Assembly: GCA_020628645.1 (NCBI GenBank) | Contig: JAHDES010000028.1 | Span: 8,059 to 72,058, forward strand | DNA length: 64,000 nucleotides | From: Saprospiraceae bacterium | GTDB taxonomy: Bacteria; Bacteroidota; Bacteroidia; Chitinophagales; Saprospiraceae | Direction: 5' to 3' | Shown: one piece after another, positions 45,076 through 53,942 of the stretch | Layout of the letters: each line of letters begins with the position of its first letter | How positions within the stretch are numbered: position 1 is the stretch's first letter | Translations under genes and position numbers: made by a program | Notes under the pieces: model-generated | Seen by the model: the letters and a program-made list of their open reading frames with translations, nothing else | Told to the model about the DNA's origin: nothing | Database searches by the model: none

Positions 45076-46098
45076 TTATGCCCACACCTTGCAGCCTTCT
45101 GTACAATTGGTACAAATATCAATTTGATCGCGCCCTTGCAACAATTGAGTTCGGAAATTTTGATAGTCTTCGCCTTGCCAGAGGGTTTTAAAATTAGTTT
45201 CTTTTAAGTCTCCTAAACGATGTGTGGCATCCTTATCAAAACAACAAGGTACGACCATGCCATCCCATGTAATTACACAGGAATGCCAAAGTTTCCAGCA
45301 ATGATTAAGCAATTCATTTTTAACGCGCCAAGTCCCATCTTCTTGTTCGGCATAACGGGCATATTTGCCAATGGTAGGAATCAAATCATTCCCATTTTTA
45401 TAATCATACACTTGTGCGGTTTTCAGCTTCACTTCATCTACTCCTATCTCATCCGCCAAACGATAAATTTCTGGAATTTGATGTTCATTGGGTTTTACGA
45501 CTAAAAATTGAAAAATAACATGAGGCGTAGCAGATTTGAGTTTCTTTTTCCATTTCATGATATTCCTCGCCCCTTGCAAAACGACATCTAGTTTCCCTGC
45601 TTTTCGATAGTTTTCGTAAACTTCTTGTGTTGTACCGTCAACAGAAATAATCATGCGATCTAAACCCGATTCAATCGTTTTTTTAGCATTAGCATCATTT
45701 AAGAAATGTCCATTCGTAGACGTAATGGTATAAATGCCCTTTTGATTAGCATACTTAACCATCTCCAAAAATTTGGGATTGATATAAGGTTCTCCTTGAA
45801 AATAGAAAATGAGATACAATAAGTCCTTATACAATTCATCAATCGTCTCCCGAAAGAAATCTTCTCGTAAATTACCTGTGGGGCGCGTAAAGGCCCGTAA
45901 GCCACTCGGGCATTCTGGGCAACGCAAATTGCAAGCCGTAGTGGGTTCTACAGATATGGTAAAAGGCATGCCCCATTGGGTTGCTTTTCCCGACCATTTG
46001 GTACGATAAAAAGAGGAAATGACTTTTGCGACATTCCAAGCGCGACGAGGCGTGAGCTTAGATAAGAAGTTGAAACTGTCTTGAAGATGTAGTGCCAC
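45076..46098 (-). CDS. radical SAM protein with SPASM domain
   Basis: The radical SAM motif CxxxCxxC is C56, C60, C63 in TTACNLRCPECPSG. The core barrel spans about 45-250, with YFQGEPYINP and the SVDGTTQEVYENYRKAG element. The C-terminal SPASM domain supplies extra cysteines for auxiliary Fe-S clusters (HCWKLWHSC, VPCCFD, ICTNCTEGC). SPASM enzymes often modify peptides or enzymes, or act in cofactor biosynthesis; no peptide substrate gene is obvious nearby. The start ATG gives a short basic N-terminal extension before the barrel. It is followed on the same strand by the TonB-like gene after about 100 bp. Confidence 0.9.
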   Translation of the reverse strand: MALHLQDSFNFLSKLTPRRAWNVAKVISSFYRTKWSGKATQWGMPFTISVEPTTACNLRCPECPSGLRAFTRPTGNLREDFFRETIDELYKDLLYLIFYFQGEPYINPKFLEMVKYANQKGIYTITSTNGHFLNDANAKKTIESGLDRMIISVDGTTQEVYENYRKAGKLDVVLQGARNIMKWKKKLKSATPHVIFQFLVVKPNEHQIPEIYRLADEIGVDEVKLKTAQVYDYKNGNDLIPTIGKYARYAEQEDGTWRVKNELLNHCWKLWHSCVITWDGMVVPCCFDKDATHRLGDLKETNFKTLWQGEDYQNFRTQLLQGRDQIDICTNCTEGCKVWA

Positions 46099-46198
46099 TG
46101 TGTTCGGTTTGAAGCAAAATTAAGAAATAGTCTGCTATTTTTTTGTCACTTTAACAGTAACGTTTAACACAAGTGGTAAGTTGGCAATTTTAACTTTT

Positions 46199-46309
46199 TT
46201 ATGTTACTTGGTAACTTTGAATGGTCAAATAAATCAATAAAATTAAAGATACAAATACCATCCAAACACGGATGTCTTGAACGAGATTGATAGTTTTCTC
46301 CGTAAACAT
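46199..46309 (-). CDS. possible 36-residue single-span membrane peptide
   Basis: A short frame begins MFTEKTINLVQDIRVW. A hydrophobic stretch follows (MVFVSLILLIYLTI) and the frame ends SYQVT. It forms one membrane helix with a charged N-terminal part, a common plan for small membrane proteins. It lies between pyrD and the radical SAM gene, all on the minus strand, in a 338-bp gap that otherwise shows nothing. No family is recognised, and chance is not excluded in such AT-rich DNA. Confidence 0.35.
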   Translation of the reverse strand: MFTEKTINLVQDIRVWMVFVSLILLIYLTIQSYQVT

Positions 46310-46436
46310 ACTTATCGGTTTAATTTTGGAATGACGGGATTTGTATAGTGGATTTATTATCTACTATTCAAAAAGGATACCATCACAAAAAACTATAATG
46401 TGTTAAGAAGAAAACTATCTTGCAGATATTGAATTT

Positions 46437-47474
46437 TTACGCGTCTTTAATCAACGCTTTATTGATACACTTCACTAGATTAGGGCCTTCATAAATGAGT
46501 CCAGAATAGATTTGAACGAGTGAGGCTCCTGCTTCTATTTTTTCGAGCGCATCTTCGGCAGAAGCAATTCCTCCTACCCCAATGATGGTCAGTTTTCCAT
46601 TTGATTTTGTTTTTAAATAGCGGATCACTTCCGTGGCTCGTTGCTTCAAGGGTTGACCACTCAATCCTCCGTTGCCAATAGTTTCAATTTGAGAAGAAGA
46701 GGTTTGAAGATTGGAGCGAGAAATCGTCGTATTCGTTGCAATAACGCCTTCTATTTTGGTGGTCGTTACAATTTCAATGATGTCATCTAATTGGGTGTCG
46801 GTTAAATCAGGTGCTATTTTTAATAGAATGGGTTTAGGAGTAGGTTTTGCTTTATTTAAATTTTGAAGAAGGCTAAGTAGACGAGTGAGTGGTTCTTTAT
46901 CTTGCAAATCGCGTAGATTGGGTGTATTGGGAGAACTCACATTTACCACAAAATAATCCACATACGGAAATAAGGCCTCAAAACAATGGGTATAGTCATC
47001 CGCAGCTTGCTCATTGGGTGTCACTTTATTTTTACCAATATTTCCACCTACGATGAGTTGTTTTGGATAACCTTTCTTTAAGCGATGGACTAAATCTTCT
47101 ACTCCATCATTATTAAAGCCCATTCGATTAATTAAGGCATCATCTTGCGGTAAACGAAATAAACGTGGTTGCGGATTACCAATTTGCCCTTTAGGCGTAA
47201 CCGTGCCTACTTCTACAAAGCCAAATCCTAAAGCTGCCATCGTCTTGAAGTACTTTCCATCTTTATCAAAACCTGCTGCTAGCCCTACTGGATTTTCAAA
47301 TGTTAAGCCAAATAATTCTCTTTTTAAACTAGGATGCTGTACGCGATAAAAGGACCGCATTATGCTTCCAATTAAAGGAATCGCCAGTAAAAATTTGAAG
47401 ATTGCAACTGTTAAATGATGGGCTTTTTCTGGGGCTAAAAGAAAAACAAAAGGCTTGAAGAGTAATTTGTACAC
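46437..47474 (-). CDS. pyrD: dihydroorotate dehydrogenase (quinone), class 2
   Basis: Oxidises dihydroorotate to orotate in pyrimidine synthesis and passes electrons to quinone. The 345-residue length and the N-terminal hydrophobic extension (residues 1 to about 35, for the membrane and quinone) define class 2. Motifs seen: [44 protein letters not shown] (given in part as GFDKDG and GTVTPKGQ), NRMGFNNDG, the catalytic-Ser region [23 protein letters not shown], and the FMN-binding [10 protein letters not shown] and IGVGGI. The start at 47474 gives [11 protein letters not shown], as expected. It is an isolated gene. Confidence 0.97.
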   Translation of the reverse strand: MYKLLFKPFVFLLAPEKAHHLTVAIFKFLLAIPLIGSIMRSFYRVQHPSLKRELFGLTFENPVGLAAGFDKDGKYFKTMAALGFGFVEVGTVTPKGQIGNPQPRLFRLPQDDALINRMGFNNDGVEDLVHRLKKGYPKQLIVGGNIGKNKVTPNEQAADDYTHCFEALFPYVDYFVVNVSSPNTPNLRDLQDKEPLTRLLSLLQNLNKAKPTPKPILLKIAPDLTDTQLDDIIEIVTTTKIEGVIATNTTISRSNLQTSSSQIETIGNGGLSGQPLKQRATEVIRYLKTKSNGKLTIIGVGGIASAEDALEKIEAGASLVQIYSGLIYEGPNLVKCINKALIKDA

Positions 47475-47653
47475 CGTTATTTTGAGATTTAGATTCGGTG
47501 GACAAAGATAGTGGATTGTGATTAGAAGTTAGCATCTTCAAATGAGTAAATCTTTTTTTAACCAAATTTGATTTTGCAAGTTTGGAAACTCGCTGGATAT
47601 GTTTCGATGAAGTTAGGAAACTTCATCTATCACAATACTTTATTTCGTTTAAA

Positions 47654-47707
47654 CAAAAAATTAGATAGACAGATGTAGACTCATTTGAAAGCTATACATC
47701 TGTCTAT
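47654..47707 (-). terminator. intrinsic terminator of the MORN-caspase gene
   Basis: ATAGACAGATGTA (47665-47677) and TACATCTGTCTAT (47695-47707) form a perfect 13-bp stem. On the minus strand it is followed by CTAATTTTTTG. It lies 13 bp after the stop of the gene at 47720. Confidence 0.8.
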
Positions 47708-47719
47708 TTTAAAATATTC

Positions 47720-49399
47720 TTATCGAATCACTGCAACTGGCATATTCGCATCGTAGTTTCCTGAGAGCATTGGGGTTTGTGCATTGGCGGTATAGTTTTT
47801 TACGCTTGTATGCACAAAATTATAGAGTTCTTGAATACTCACAATTTTGTTTTGATTGGTATCTGCTTCACCTTTAAGTCCTCGAATCAAAAAATGACTA
47901 AATATTCCCTGACGTAAGCCTTGATCTTCCAATGAAAATTCTTCTCCTTTAGATGAAAGTAATAAAGCGATTCCTCCTCTTGAACGTTCAAATGCACGAT
48001 AATAATGATCGGTTGTACGAGAAGGGGCGCGACTGGCTAAACTCGTTGCGCTTCCTGAATGACAAGCATCTGCAAAACAAATTTTGTGTTTGGCTTTACT
48101 TTGTTCTAAAATTTCTTTGACCGTTCGATGATGTAATAAATTACTATAACCATCAAAATCAGCAGGAATAAATGAACCATCATAGCCATGCCCAGAAAAA
48201 TAGAATAAGACCACATCATTTTCATCTGCCTTCAAAAACATCTGGCGCATCGCACGAATAATATTGTCTCGTGAAGCATCTTCATCTATGAGTACCCGAA
48301 TTTGATTATCAGGTAAAGCACCTCCTTCGGGGCTTTTCATAAAGGCATACATTTGATAAGCATCATCGTCTGTGTATTTTAAGGTTGGCATGTGTTCATA
48401 ACGCGCTACTCCAACGATTAAGGCCCAAACTTTTATATCTCGATTATAATCTACCTCTACATGTTCATCAACCACTGTATTTCCTACATCGTATTCTGTT
48501 TTTATGATTCTTCCTTTGTCCCAACTTGCTCCTAATACTTTTCCATAACGATAGTACATGATTCCTTTTCCGTGAGGGGCATGATTTTTCCAGCCGCCCA
48601 CATACTTATCTCCATTTTTATAGAAACAAGTGCCCTCCCCATCTGGTAAGCCATTTAAAAAAGTACCGACATAACGCGAACCATCTCGGTATAAAAATTC
48701 TCCTTTTCCATTTTTACAAAAAGAAGTATTACAATTCTTCAATTTCGCTGAAACAGAAGCATGAGTAGTTGTAGATGAAGAATTACTTGGCGAAGGAGTA
48801 CTTGCAATTGCTGTATTTTGACGAGTGTTATTCAAACTGCCATCCTTCCAAACGCCATGTGTTGTTTTACCACTAGCATTGACAAAAACTCCTTGTCCGT
48901 TTTTGCGATTATTTCGCCAATTGCCTTTGTATTGCGCACCATCTTTATAAAACATAATGCCCTGTCCATCAAATTTTCCATGTTTGAATTCGCCTTCATA
49001 ACGATCCCCATCTTTAAATTGATAGGTCCCTCTACCACTAGCTTGGTCATCTTCCCAGTTGCCATCATAACGATCCCCATTTGCATAATTAAAAATGCCT
49101 TTTCCATTAAAACGACTGGATTTAAACTGACCTGTATATTCTCCACCATCGGTATAAATCAATTTTCCTTGTCCATCTCGATAATGGTTTTTCCATTCAC
49201 CAATGTATTTATTGCCATTGCTAAAATACAGAATACCTTTTCCATGAATTTTACCTTTTGAGAATGTTCCTGTGTATTTTGCACCACTAGGGTATTTAAA
49301 GGTACCATGTCCATCCCAGCAATTGCCATCGAGACATTGCGCTTGCAATTGGACAATAAATAAACAACAAACAACTACAAAACTCCATTGCTTTTTCAT
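47720..49399 (-). CDS. secreted MORN-repeat protein with caspase-like (C14) protease domain
   Basis: A signal peptide (1-20, before QCLDG) is followed by about seven MORN repeats (about 28-187; e.g. GKGILYFSNGNKYIGEWK), a Ser/Thr-rich linker (about 198-216), about three more MORN repeats (228-296), and a caspase-like domain (about 320-559). The catalytic dyad is H404 in FYFSGHGYDG and C446 in FADACHSGSA, 42 residues apart as in clan CD proteases. The protein should be exported and act in the envelope or outside. MORN repeats suggest lipid or surface contact. The activating signal and substrates are unknown. It has its own terminator downstream. Confidence 0.92.
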   Translation of the reverse strand: MKKQWSFVVVCCLFIVQLQAQCLDGNCWDGHGTFKYPSGAKYTGTFSKGKIHGKGILYFSNGNKYIGEWKNHYRDGQGKLIYTDGGEYTGQFKSSRFNGKGIFNYANGDRYDGNWEDDQASGRGTYQFKDGDRYEGEFKHGKFDGQGIMFYKDGAQYKGNWRNNRKNGQGVFVNASGKTTHGVWKDGSLNNTRQNTAIASTPSPSNSSSTTTHASVSAKLKNCNTSFCKNGKGEFLYRDGSRYVGTFLNGLPDGEGTCFYKNGDKYVGGWKNHAPHGKGIMYYRYGKVLGASWDKGRIIKTEYDVGNTVVDEHVEVDYNRDIKVWALIVGVARYEHMPTLKYTDDDAYQMYAFMKSPEGGALPDNQIRVLIDEDASRDNIIRAMRQMFLKADENDVVLFYFSGHGYDGSFIPADFDGYSNLLHHRTVKEILEQSKAKHKICFADACHSGSATSLASRAPSRTTDHYYRAFERSRGGIALLLSSKGEEFSLEDQGLRQGIFSHFLIRGLKGEADTNQNKIVSIQELYNFVHTSVKNYTANAQTPMLSGNYDANMPVAVIR

Positions 49400-50036
49400 A
49401 ATCCTACGGTTTTTAGTGATTCATTTTACCCTAGCCCTACTGCATGGGGAGAAGCAAAATGATGTAATGAAAATGGAATAGTGTAATTGTTTTCTCGAAT
49501 AAAATTTTAGTTAATGATTAAATGAGTGATAGATAGATAAATTTCAAATATTCAATGAAATCTTTTCTACTAAGGAATGATTAAAGAATAACTTGGGTAC
49601 GCTGGTTGGTAGTGGGGATATAGTATAAACTAATTTTCACACATCTTATTGTAGAGAAATATGAATTTTAAGAAAATTTTTAGAGCGGCAGATTTTAATT
49701 TTTTCATTACCGAAAGCCTGTCACAGTTTGTTTTTAAAAAAAATATATAATTTCTATCCCAACTGTTTCGTTTACATAAGCGTATAACTTATAAAACATT
49801 AAAATATGTTAAAATAAGCTATGGTACAATTATTGGTGTACCAAAAATAGATGACTTGCGTTGAAAAGTAATATCTTCGCAATCGCTACAGGAATAGGTT
49901 TCAAAAAGTAAGCCCCTGACTATAATAAATTATAGTAACAAAAGCTAGTTCTTAAATTTAGGAATTGGCATTAAATAAGTAAGCAGTAACGTTCACGCTG
50001 TAACTTAAATCCCTTGGGTAATTATAACTATACAAC
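49400..50036. other. long intergenic region between divergent genes
   Basis: About 640 bp, AT-rich, without a convincing frame. A short inverted repeat GGTACA (49823-49828) / TGTACC (49837-49842) is the only structure noticed. It should hold the promoters for the MORN-caspase gene and the lytic transglycosylase gene, but I cannot place them with confidence. Confidence 0.55.
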
Positions 50037-51506
50037 ATGCGACTTAATTTAATTTTTGTCTTTATTGTTTTGCTATCATCGGTAACTTTAATATCTGCAC
50101 AACAAGCAAATTATTATGCCGACAATTATTATAATGATATCATCCCCACTTATACCGAAGAAGACATTCGCGATCGCTTACGCGAACTTAATCTTTGTGT
50201 ACCTGCTCGATATAGCTCTATCGTAAAAAGTTATGTTCGTACCTATTCGGTCACGAGTAGGGATAAAGCAAAGCGTATTTTGGGAAGTTCTGTCCAATTT
50301 TTTCCCATTTTCGAGCAATACATCAATGAGAAAAACCTCCCTCAAGATTTAAAATATCTACCCGTTGTTGAATCTGCCTTGAATCCCCATGCCGTTTCGA
50401 GTGCGAATGCAGTAGGCTTATGGCAATTTATGGCAGCTACGGCACGTGAATATGGATTGGAAATTAATGGTACTGTAGATGAACGAAAAGACCCTCATCG
50501 CTCTACGCAAGCTGCGCTTACCTTTCTTCAAACGCTTTATAATCGATATGGAGATTGGGCCTTGGCACTAGCGGCGTATAATGGCGGGCCTGGTCGCGTA
50601 AACCGTGCGATCAAACGAGGACGGAGTAAAAATTTCTGGACAATCAGTAAATATTTACCAAAAGAAACACGAAATTATGTGCCAGCATTTATTGCTGCTG
50701 CTTATTTGATGAATCATTATCATTATCATAATCTGGAAGCTAATTATCCAGATCTAGATATGCAAATGACGGATGTAGCTCGTGTATACAAAACGATTAG
50801 TTTTCATGATATTTCTGCTATTACAGGCTTACCAACTTATACTATTGCTGCCTTGAATCCGTCTTATAATAAGCAAATTATTCCAGGTTCAATGATGGGG
50901 AATTATCTGATCTTACCTAAACGAGTAATGGGATCTTTCCTTCAATATCAACGTTTGCCTGATGGCTCAGCACGTAATTTTTCTCGTTCGCTCGATCTTT
51001 CTTCTCCTTCGCGTCATCCAAACGATCACTTTTTTAAATCGAAATATGTAGTAGGAGAAGGCGAAGATATTTATCAAGTAGCTCGTATTTTTAAATGTAA
51101 TGCTCATAATATCAAAGCGTGGAATGGCTTATATACGATGTATGTACGCCCAGGACAAGAATTAACAATTTACCAACCTTATGTCAGTGCAGATTATGGC
51201 GATCCTGTAATTAGTACTCCTAAAAAAGTCGTTAAACCCAAAGTGGTCTTAAAGAAATATAACACCGTTTCTATTCCTGGTCCTAGTTTGAATAAAGTAG
51301 ATACTGAACAAAAAGCTCGTAGAACGTTAACTAGTTTGACCAGTGAAAGTTTTCTTTATCATCGTTTAACGAAAGGACAATCTTTAATTGAAGTAGCGAA
51401 TAAATTTCCTGGAGTAACACTTGAGGATATTCTTAGCCTAAATGATCTTTCTCAGAAGAAACGAATGCCTAAACCAGGGACACGGATTAAGATTAAGCGA
51501 ATGTAG
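50037..51506 (+). CDS. MltD-type lytic transglycosylase with two LysM domains
   Basis: Cleaves peptidoglycan glycan strands in the periplasm. A signal peptide (1-21) is followed by an SLT domain (about 95-230): catalytic E112 in LPVVESALNPHA, AVGLWQFMAATAREYGL, and LALAAYNGGPGRVNRAI. Two LysM domains bind peptidoglycan: one at about 337-380 (YVVGEGEDIYQVARIFKC) and one at about 440-488 (HRLTKGQSLIEVANKF). No lipobox is seen, unlike E. coli MltD. The length of 489 aa fits the family in Bacteroidota. The stop is 17 bp from the convergent nadK. Confidence 0.94.
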   Translation: MRLNLIFVFIVLLSSVTLISAQQANYYADNYYNDIIPTYTEEDIRDRLRELNLCVPARYSSIVKSYVRTYSVTSRDKAKRILGSSVQFFPIFEQYINEKNLPQDLKYLPVVESALNPHAVSSANAVGLWQFMAATAREYGLEINGTVDERKDPHRSTQAALTFLQTLYNRYGDWALALAAYNGGPGRVNRAIKRGRSKNFWTISKYLPKETRNYVPAFIAAAYLMNHYHYHNLEANYPDLDMQMTDVARVYKTISFHDISAITGLPTYTIAALNPSYNKQIIPGSMMGNYLILPKRVMGSFLQYQRLPDGSARNFSRSLDLSSPSRHPNDHFFKSKYVVGEGEDIYQVARIFKCNAHNIKAWNGLYTMYVRPGQELTIYQPYVSADYGDPVISTPKKVVKPKVVLKKYNTVSIPGPSLNKVDTEQKARRTLTSLTSESFLYHRLTKGQSLIEVANKFPGVTLEDILSLNDLSQKKRMPKPGTRIKIKRM

Positions 51507-51523
51507 AAAATGTTTCTTACTAA

Positions 51524-52411
51524 TTAATGATTTCTTTGATCAACACCCCAAGCTAATTTTCCTCGTATGGTATCTACAAAACTATTGTCTTGGATGTGAA
51601 CTAGACGAATATTAAAGTTATTCTTGCGTACGGCTAGTTGGTAACTTGCTGTTACTACTTCAAATCGAGAATCCAAGGTACATAAGAAGTTATCTGCGCG
51701 CCCTTCGACTTCAAAAGAAATCACTGAATCATCTGAAATTACAATGGGTCGTACATTTAAATTGTGTGGAGCAACAGGAGTGATCACAAAATTACCTGAA
51801 TTGGGAAAGATAATAGGTCCACCACAACTCAAAGAATAGCCTGTAGAACCCGTAGGCGTTGAAATAATGATTCCATCTGCCCAATAGGAATTGAGATAAG
51901 CGCCATTGATAAAGGTATGAATGGTAATCATCGAAGATGTATCGCGCTTGAGTAACGTACAATCATTTAAAGCAAAGGGAATTTCACCAAAGATTGGAAT
52001 ATTAGATTCGAGATAGAGTAATTTTCGCTCATCTAAAGAATACATACCTCGACTAATCAAATCAATAGCTTCTTCAATTTTCGTTTTTTCAATACTTGCC
52101 AAAAAACCCAATCGTCCTAAATTTATACCTAAAATAGGGACATTAAAATCACGAATTTCCGTTATGACGTTGAGTATGGTACCATCTCCTCCAAGCGTGA
52201 TAACAAAATCAAAATTATACATCTCAAAATCAACATAACCAGAAAATCGACCAACGTCTCGACTAAATTTGATTTTATCTTTTAATTGATCAAGATAGGG
52301 ACCATAAACATAAGCATTGATTTGACGCTGGGCGAGCACATCGAATAGACGTTGCACATAAGGTTGATCCTTTTGTTTAAAAACTTTTCCATATACAACA
52401 ACAACTCGCAT
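51524..52411 (-). CDS. nadK: NAD kinase
   Basis: Phosphorylates NAD to NADP. The GGDGT motif (residues 74-78) with TILNVI, the GINLGRLGFLA segment, the NDCTLLKRD region and GSTGYSLSCGGPI are all diagnostic. The length of 295 aa is normal. It lies 9 bp downstream of the Omp85-like gene and is probably cotranscribed with it. The start is the ATG that opens MRVVVVYGKV, the usual first beta strand. Confidence 0.96.
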   Translation of the reverse strand: MRVVVVYGKVFKQKDQPYVQRLFDVLAQRQINAYVYGPYLDQLKDKIKFSRDVGRFSGYVDFEMYNFDFVITLGGDGTILNVITEIRDFNVPILGINLGRLGFLASIEKTKIEEAIDLISRGMYSLDERKLLYLESNIPIFGEIPFALNDCTLLKRDTSSMITIHTFINGAYLNSYWADGIIISTPTGSTGYSLSCGGPIIFPNSGNFVITPVAPHNLNVRPIVISDDSVISFEVEGRADNFLCTLDSRFEVVTASYQLAVRKNNFNIRLVHIQDNSFVDTIRGKLAWGVDQRNH

Positions 52412-52420
52412 CTTATAAAA

Positions 52421-53827
52421 CTAAGGTGTTAATTTAAAATGTAAAAATAACCCTTTTTCGCCTAAATGGTTAAAACTATACTGAAATCGCATCACTTTAT
52501 CATTATAAACCACCACATCTAAACCAATCCCTCCTCCCCAAAGAGGAATATTATTCAAATTTCCATACTGATTGTAATAGAGCGTATTGACATAAGCAGC
52601 ATCATTATTTAAGGTCAAATAAACTCGAATGGGTAATAGTTTAAATTGTTCAATGGGTATGTATTTACCCAAATTATATTCTTTATTCCAAAGTTCATAG
52701 CGCAAAGTCGATTTAAACAAGGCGAAATCCATTCCATCTACTACATACAATTCATAGCCTCGAGCAAAATCACTTCCATAACCAAAATCGGATACATGCG
52801 TATAGGGCAATTTATCCCGTAAGACCTGATATTTTCCTTTGAGAAACAATTCTACACTCCATTTTTTCCACCAAGAAAAATATTGCGTATAGGCTACAGT
52901 AAGTGGTAAAGCGTTAACATCTCCTGTTAATCCAAACCCATCTTTTTGGAACGTGGCACTAAATAGAAATCCATTTAAAGGATATGGTTTTAGATCGCGT
53001 TTATCAATGGTATATTCATAATAAAATGTCAAATGGCGTTGACGAGTACGCTGTGCTAAAAAATAATCAGGATTTAACTCCAAACCAATTCGTTCAGCAA
53101 TACCATTATCGCTCCATTGTAATTTGAAGGTATGATAATGATAAATTCCAGGGCGATAGGAAATTCCTCCACTCATACGAAAGCGCCGAAGCTGAAATTG
53201 ATCGTTAAATTGATCAAAAAGTAATTTGTTTTCTTGCGTGATATAGGCCAATTCCTTACGGCGTGCAAAATAAATATTGCCAAATAAGCCAACGGTTTGG
53301 TCGGGATTGATTCCTGGTAAGTTATAATCTAATTCATACTTTTTAGTGTAACCATCTTGTACCGTAAGTTTCAAGCGATCTCGTCTCCCTGTGAGATTGA
53401 AATGATTGAGACTTATTCCAAAATTAACGCGTTTGAGCGAACGATTTTGTTCGTCCCACCACACATTAAAATTTCGATCTGCCAAACTAAAAATGATATA
53501 GGGATACAAATACCACGCTTCTTTTACTGTAATACCAATAATGAGGCTTTGTACTTCTGTATCCCAATCCAAAACATTCAGGTTTGTTTTGATAAAAAGT
53601 CCTGTATTTTGAACATTTAAGCGATTGATTTCAAGGCGATCTTGTAGCGAAGATATGGGAATTTTTGTTCCTATTTGAAAATCTAACTCTCGAAATATGA
53701 CGGCATCTCTTGTTTTTACGTTTCCTTCAATGATAATCGCTTTGACAGTGGCTACTGCTGCTTCTTGGGCTGTACTCATAATTGGCAAGCCTAAAAAAAA
53801 GAGAAGAAGCCATCGAATAGGTATCAT
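52421..53827 (-). CDS. Omp85-like outer-membrane protein with one POTRA domain
   Basis: A signal peptide (1-20, cut before QEAAV) is followed by a POTRA-like domain (about 26-103; IIIEGNVKTRDAVIFRELDFQIG, VQNTGLF, LIIGITVKEAWYLYPY). The rest is beta-strand rich with many Tyr, Phe and Arg and ends in FLHFKLTP, as expected for a barrel of the BamA/TamA superfamily. At 468 residues with a single POTRA it is shorter than BamA. It is therefore a small Omp85 member that may insert or export proteins or lipids; its client is unknown. It begins an apparent operon with nadK and lies downstream of sprA, separated by a terminator. Confidence 0.87.
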   Translation of the reverse strand: MIPIRWLLLFFLGLPIMSTAQEAAVATVKAIIIEGNVKTRDAVIFRELDFQIGTKIPISSLQDRLEINRLNVQNTGLFIKTNLNVLDWDTEVQSLIIGITVKEAWYLYPYIIFSLADRNFNVWWDEQNRSLKRVNFGISLNHFNLTGRRDRLKLTVQDGYTKKYELDYNLPGINPDQTVGLFGNIYFARRKELAYITQENKLLFDQFNDQFQLRRFRMSGGISYRPGIYHYHTFKLQWSDNGIAERIGLELNPDYFLAQRTRQRHLTFYYEYTIDKRDLKPYPLNGFLFSATFQKDGFGLTGDVNALPLTVAYTQYFSWWKKWSVELFLKGKYQVLRDKLPYTHVSDFGYGSDFARGYELYVVDGMDFALFKSTLRYELWNKEYNLGKYIPIEQFKLLPIRVYLTLNNDAAYVNTLYYNQYGNLNNIPLWGGGIGLDVVVYNDKVMRFQYSFNHLGEKGLFLHFKLTP

Positions 53828-53870
53828 GCTAATTTTTCCTTGGAATTACAATAAAGAAAGTATAATAAAG

Positions 53871-53904
53871 CGAATGGTCAAAGCTAAGTAACTTTGACCA
53901 TTCG
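53871..53904 (-). terminator. intrinsic terminator after sprA
   Basis: CGAATGGTCAAAG (53871-53883) / CTTTGACCATTCG (53892-53904), perfect 13-bp stem with 8-base loop. On the minus strand it is followed by CTTTATTATACTTT, T-rich but without a pure T-run. It separates sprA from the Omp85-like gene. Confidence 0.7.
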
Positions 53905-53942
53905 TTTGGTATATTCTAATAAGCCTTTAGATAAAAAACCTA

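Noticed and set aside
40279-46098. Possible complete contractile injection system or toxin island around the DUF4157 gene.
   Set aside because: No sheath, tube, spike, baseplate or ATPase gene of an eCIS is found; neighbours are unrelated housekeeping or unknown genes.
45076-46098. Radical SAM/SPASM enzyme as part of a peptide natural-product (RiPP) cluster.
   Set aside because: No precursor-like peptide with a leader, no recognition domain, protease or exporter is adjacent; the 36-residue frame at 46199 looks like a membrane peptide rather than a precursor.
48818-49261. 147-codon open frame antisense to the MORN-repeat region.
   Set aside because: It follows the periodicity of the MORN repeats on the other strand and is a compositional shadow of the real gene.
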